DNA of 8,874 bases from DAISKN01 sp964553925. GTDB lineage: Bacteria > Acidobacteriota > Vicinamibacteria > Marinacidobacterales > SMYC01. Positions within the stretch are counted from its first letter, which is position 1. The number at the start of each line of letters is the position of its first letter. The stretch is taken from contig CAZKNR010000456.1 in assembly GCA_964553925.1 (NCBI GenBank), forward strand, positions 1 through 8,874, given 5' to 3'. Under the pieces are notes generated by a model. It saw only the letters and a program-made list of their open reading frames with translations, was not told where the DNA came from and made no database searches. Made by a program: the position numbers and the translations under genes. This document shows positions 7,328-8,874 of the stretch, in pieces.

Positions 7328-7328
7328 A

Positions 7329-7341
7329 CCGCCATCGGCGG
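7329..7341 (+). terminator. Short GC hairpin just after the LLM oxidoreductase stop
   Basis: CCGCC (7329-7333) pairs perfectly with GGCGG (7337-7341) around an ATC loop, starting two bases after the TAG. No T-run follows, so it would be at best a weak or non-canonical terminator. A stem this small can occur by chance in GC-rich DNA. Confidence 0.25.
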
Positions 7342-7353
7342 CACTGGAGGCAA

Positions 7354-7523
7354 GATGTACGGGCGAACGACACCAACGTCCCGGTAGTTCAGGCCGACCA
7401 GGTCGTCGAGAGCTTGAAGAAACGCGGAGTGCCCGTCGAGTACGTGCTTTCCCCGACGAGGGACACCGCATCCGGTCGGCGGTCTCGATCGTCCGCTGGT
7501 TCGAGAAGTATCTGAAGTCATGA
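7354..7523 (+). pseudogene. C-terminal remnant of an S9 prolyl-oligopeptidase-like alpha/beta hydrolase, frameshifted
   Basis: One frame reads ANDTNVPVVQADQVVESLKK then RGVPVEYVL (7363-7449), the hallmark end of S9 peptidases, including the catalytic Asp of the G-x-x-D-x-x-VP motif (GAC 7369-7371). Near the C-run at 7451-7454 one base appears missing. In the shifted frame DEGH (7455-7466, with the catalytic-His position) continues as RIRSAVSIVRWFEKYLKS and stops with TGA at 7521-7523. The usual GxSxGG nucleophile region and everything upstream are absent, because the LLM gene ends only about 26 bases earlier. About seven residues normally found after the GH also seem missing. It is therefore a decayed fragment, or alternatively an assembly or sequencing artefact. 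The exact left boundary is uncertain. Confidence 0.75.
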
Positions 7524-7530
7524 AGCAAAC

Positions 7531-7539
7531 GGAGAGGAG
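7531..7539 (+). promoter_or_regulatory. Ribosome binding site of the outer-membrane protein gene
   Basis: GGAGAGGAG ends five bases before the ATG at 7545, a strong Shine-Dalgarno. It supports 7545 over the in-frame ATG six bases further down (7551), although both would leave a working signal peptide. Confidence 0.65.
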
Positions 7540-7544
7540 ACCCC

Positions 7545-8162
7545 ATGAGGATGAAACGTTGGACCGCGCTCCTTCTCATGGGTTTGGCGGCGCCGGTCAG
7601 AGCACAGACAGGCCCCGCGTGGAAGTATGAGATCTTCGGTAGCGCCGGCTGGTCGGACTTCGGAGGCGACGAAGGGGGATTAGGTGGCGGCCCGAGCTTC
7701 GGCGCTGGCGTCGAGATCCGGCCCTTTCGGCGGCTGGGCTTCGAGCTGGAAGTGAACCGCGTTCACTACCGCCGTTATCTCGAGGCTGTTAGCTTGCCCG
7801 AGCCTCTACGGTCGCAATTTCCCGAGCTCTCCTCGCCTCAGCTTCTGTTCGACGGGACGGCGGTCTTCGTCACCGGCAACGTCGTGGTTCACGTCGACGT
7901 CAGCCCGCGGATCCAACTCTACGTTCTCGGCGGGGCGGGGATCGTTCACGAGACGTCAAGACCGACCGAGGAGTTTCCCAACAAACCGGAGAGAACCGTC
8001 GACGAGTTCACCTTCAATGTTGCGGCAGGGGTGGAAGTCTTCGTCTCCCGGCGTCTGGCCATCCGCCCGGAGTTCAGAACCAGCAATTTCCTGATTCTCT
8101 CGAGCTGGGACAGCCGCCTGTATCAGAACCGGGTGTCCGTGGCGCTCGCCTATCATCGCTGA
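7545..8162 (+). CDS. Small outer-membrane beta-barrel protein with signal peptide
   Basis: A 205-residue protein beginning MRMKRWTALLLMGLAAPVRA, a typical Sec signal with probable cleavage after Ala20 (VRA/QTG). The mature part alternates polar and hydrophobic residues in strand-length blocks separated by turns: WKYEIFGSAGWSDFG, SFGAGVEIRPFRRLGFELEV, AVFVTGNVVVHVDVSPRIQL, YVLGGAGIVHETS, FTFNVAAGVEVFVSRRLAIR and RVSVALAYHR. This is the pattern of a small OmpA-type or OMP_b-brl barrel of about eight strands. The C-terminal residue is Arg rather than the usual aromatic, with the aromatic Tyr two residues earlier. There is no cysteine and no peptidoglycan-binding domain. It could act as a membrane scaffold or porin-like protein; the family is functionally heterogeneous. 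It lies 21 bp after the peptidase remnant and 19 bp before the DUF1445 gene. Confidence 0.85.
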   Translation: MRMKRWTALLLMGLAAPVRAQTGPAWKYEIFGSAGWSDFGGDEGGLGGGPSFGAGVEIRPFRRLGFELEVNRVHYRRYLEAVSLPEPLRSQFPELSSPQLLFDGTAVFVTGNVVVHVDVSPRIQLYVLGGAGIVHETSRPTEEFPNKPERTVDEFTFNVAAGVEVFVSRRLAIRPEFRTSNFLILSSWDSRLYQNRVSVALAYHR

Positions 8163-8181
8163 ACGGCTAATATTTGAAGTC

Positions 8182-8874
8182 ATGAACGCCGCTTCCACAC
8201 TGCACCCAAGGGACGTGCGGGCGCGCATTCGCCGAGGGGAATGGACCGGACCCACCGTGGGCTGCAGCGACGGCTACGTCCAGGCGAATCTCGTGGTGCT
8301 CCCGCAACGGCTCGCGGGCGATTTCCTTCTCTTCTGCGAGCGGAACCCCGGGCCTTGTCCTCTTCTCGAAGCGATGAGGCCCGGAGAGTTCGAGCCTCGC
8401 GACACGGCGCCGGGAGCGGACCTCCGGACAGATCTCCCGCGCTATCGAATCTACGAGCGCGGCGAGCTCCGGGAAGAGGTGACCGACCTCCTTCGAGTCT
8501 GGAGCGACGACCTCGTGGCCTTTCTCCTCGGCTGTAGTTTCACGTTCGACGACCTCCTGGCGAAAGCGGGAATCCCGGTGCGGCATCGGGAGAAGGGGAG
8601 CAACGTCTCGATGTACATCACCAACCGGGCCTGCGCGCCGGCCGGCGCGTTCACCGGTCCTCTGGTCGTTTCCATGCGTCCGATTCCCGCCGGTCTCGTC
8701 GCGCGCGCGACGGAGATCACCGCGAAGCTTCCGCTCGCGCACGGCGCCCCGGTCCACGTGGGAGATCCTCACGCGATCGGAATCGCCGACCTGAGTCGTC
8801 CCGATTTTGGCGATCGCGTCACCGTAGGGCCGGACGAGGTTCCCGTCTTCTGGGCCTGCGGGGTCACTCCGCAG
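8182..8874 (+). CDS. DUF1445 / D-glutamate cyclase-like (YcsI, UPF0317 family) protein, 3' partial
   Basis: The frame is open from ATG 8182 to the last base with no stop; 231 residues are visible, and family members are usually about 260-270, so some 30-40 residues lie outside. Signatures: GYVQANLVVLP (31-41), DLRTDLPRYRIYERGE (80-95), GCSFTFDDLLAKAGIPVRH (117-135), GPLVVSMRPIPAG (159-171), HGAPVHVGDP (187-196) and VFWACGVTPQ (222-231). Animal homologues (DGLUCY) convert D-glutamate to 5-oxo-D-proline; bacterial members are annotated as putative hydro-lyases, and their activity is less certain. There is no signal peptide, so it is cytoplasmic. The ribosome site is weak (GAAG just before the ATG), and the 19-bp gap after the outer-membrane gene makes co-transcription plausible. 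There is no functional link to the neighbours that I can support. Confidence 0.92.
   Translation, partial: MNAASTLHPRDVRARIRRGEWTGPTVGCSDGYVQANLVVLPQRLAGDFLLFCERNPGPCPLLEAMRPGEFEPRDTAPGADLRTDLPRYRIYERGELREEVTDLLRVWSDDLVAFLLGCSFTFDDLLAKAGIPVRHREKGSNVSMYITNRACAPAGAFTGPLVVSMRPIPAGLVARATEITAKLPLAHGAPVHVGDPHAIGIADLSRPDFGDRVTVGPDEVPVFWACGVTPQ

Noticed and set aside
6343..7515. 390-codon plus-strand frame overlapping the LLM oxidoreductase
   Set aside because: It is a shadow over the LLM gene; only its last part coincides with the S9 remnant, which is annotated separately.
8168..8173. TAATAT as a -10 element for the DUF1445 gene
   Set aside because: It sits only eight bases before the ATG, and no -35-like sequence lies 16-18 bases upstream.
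8167..8772. 201-codon minus-strand frame opposite the DUF1445 gene
   Set aside because: The plus strand carries conserved DUF1445 motifs throughout; the minus frame has none.
1..8874. CRISPR array, tRNA/rRNA, insertion sequence, phage or defence genes
   Set aside because: No regularly spaced repeats, no cloverleaf or rRNA-like sequence, and no transposase, integrase or defence-family motifs were seen on either strand.

Overview
The window is GC-rich, with G/C-dominated third codon positions, and densely coding. It most likely comes from a Gram-negative bacterium: there is an outer-membrane beta-barrel protein with a signal peptide, a lipoprotein-type signal, and a very large exported protease. 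An exported C25 (gingipain-like) protease carrying a lamin-tail domain, an F420-type luciferase-like oxidoreductase and a prolyl-oligopeptidase remnant together fit an uncultured Acidobacteriota-like lineage. That assignment is inference, and no rRNA or marker gene is present to test it.

Layout. Positions 1-3428 (+) hold the 3' part of a giant secreted protein: a beta-sandwich repeat, a lamin-tail domain, a fibronectin-like domain, an Arg/Ser-rich linker, and a C25 cysteine peptidase domain ending exactly at the C-terminus. It converges, with one base between the stop codons, on a three-gene minus-strand cluster read from 6246 down to 3430. In transcription order this cluster is a 148-residue four-helix membrane protein of unknown function, an enoyl-CoA hydratase/isomerase-family (crotonase) protein, and a YtcJ-like metal-dependent amidohydrolase with a lipoprotein signal. 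The last two overlap by ATGA. Across an 82-bp divergent intergenic region lies an F420-dependent-type LLM oxidoreductase (6329-7327, +). It is followed by a frameshifted C-terminal scrap of an S9 prolyl-oligopeptidase-like hydrolase (about 7354-7523), a small outer-membrane beta-barrel gene (7545-8162), and a DUF1445/D-glutamate cyclase-like gene (from 8182) cut by the window end.

Functional reading. The minus-strand cluster looks like a small catabolic unit: exported hydrolase, acyl-CoA enzyme and membrane protein. It may share regulation with the divergent oxidoreductase. No phage, CRISPR, IS, toxin-antitoxin or RNA gene was recognised, and nothing here clearly forms a new multi-gene system. 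The items most worth a second look are the domain architecture of the C25 protein, the peptidase remnant, the Shine-Dalgarno-masking hairpin, and the unusual pairing of crotonase, lipoprotein amidohydrolase and unknown membrane protein. No gap longer than 300 bases lacks a gene; the longest non-coding stretch is 7328-7544, which holds the pseudogene.
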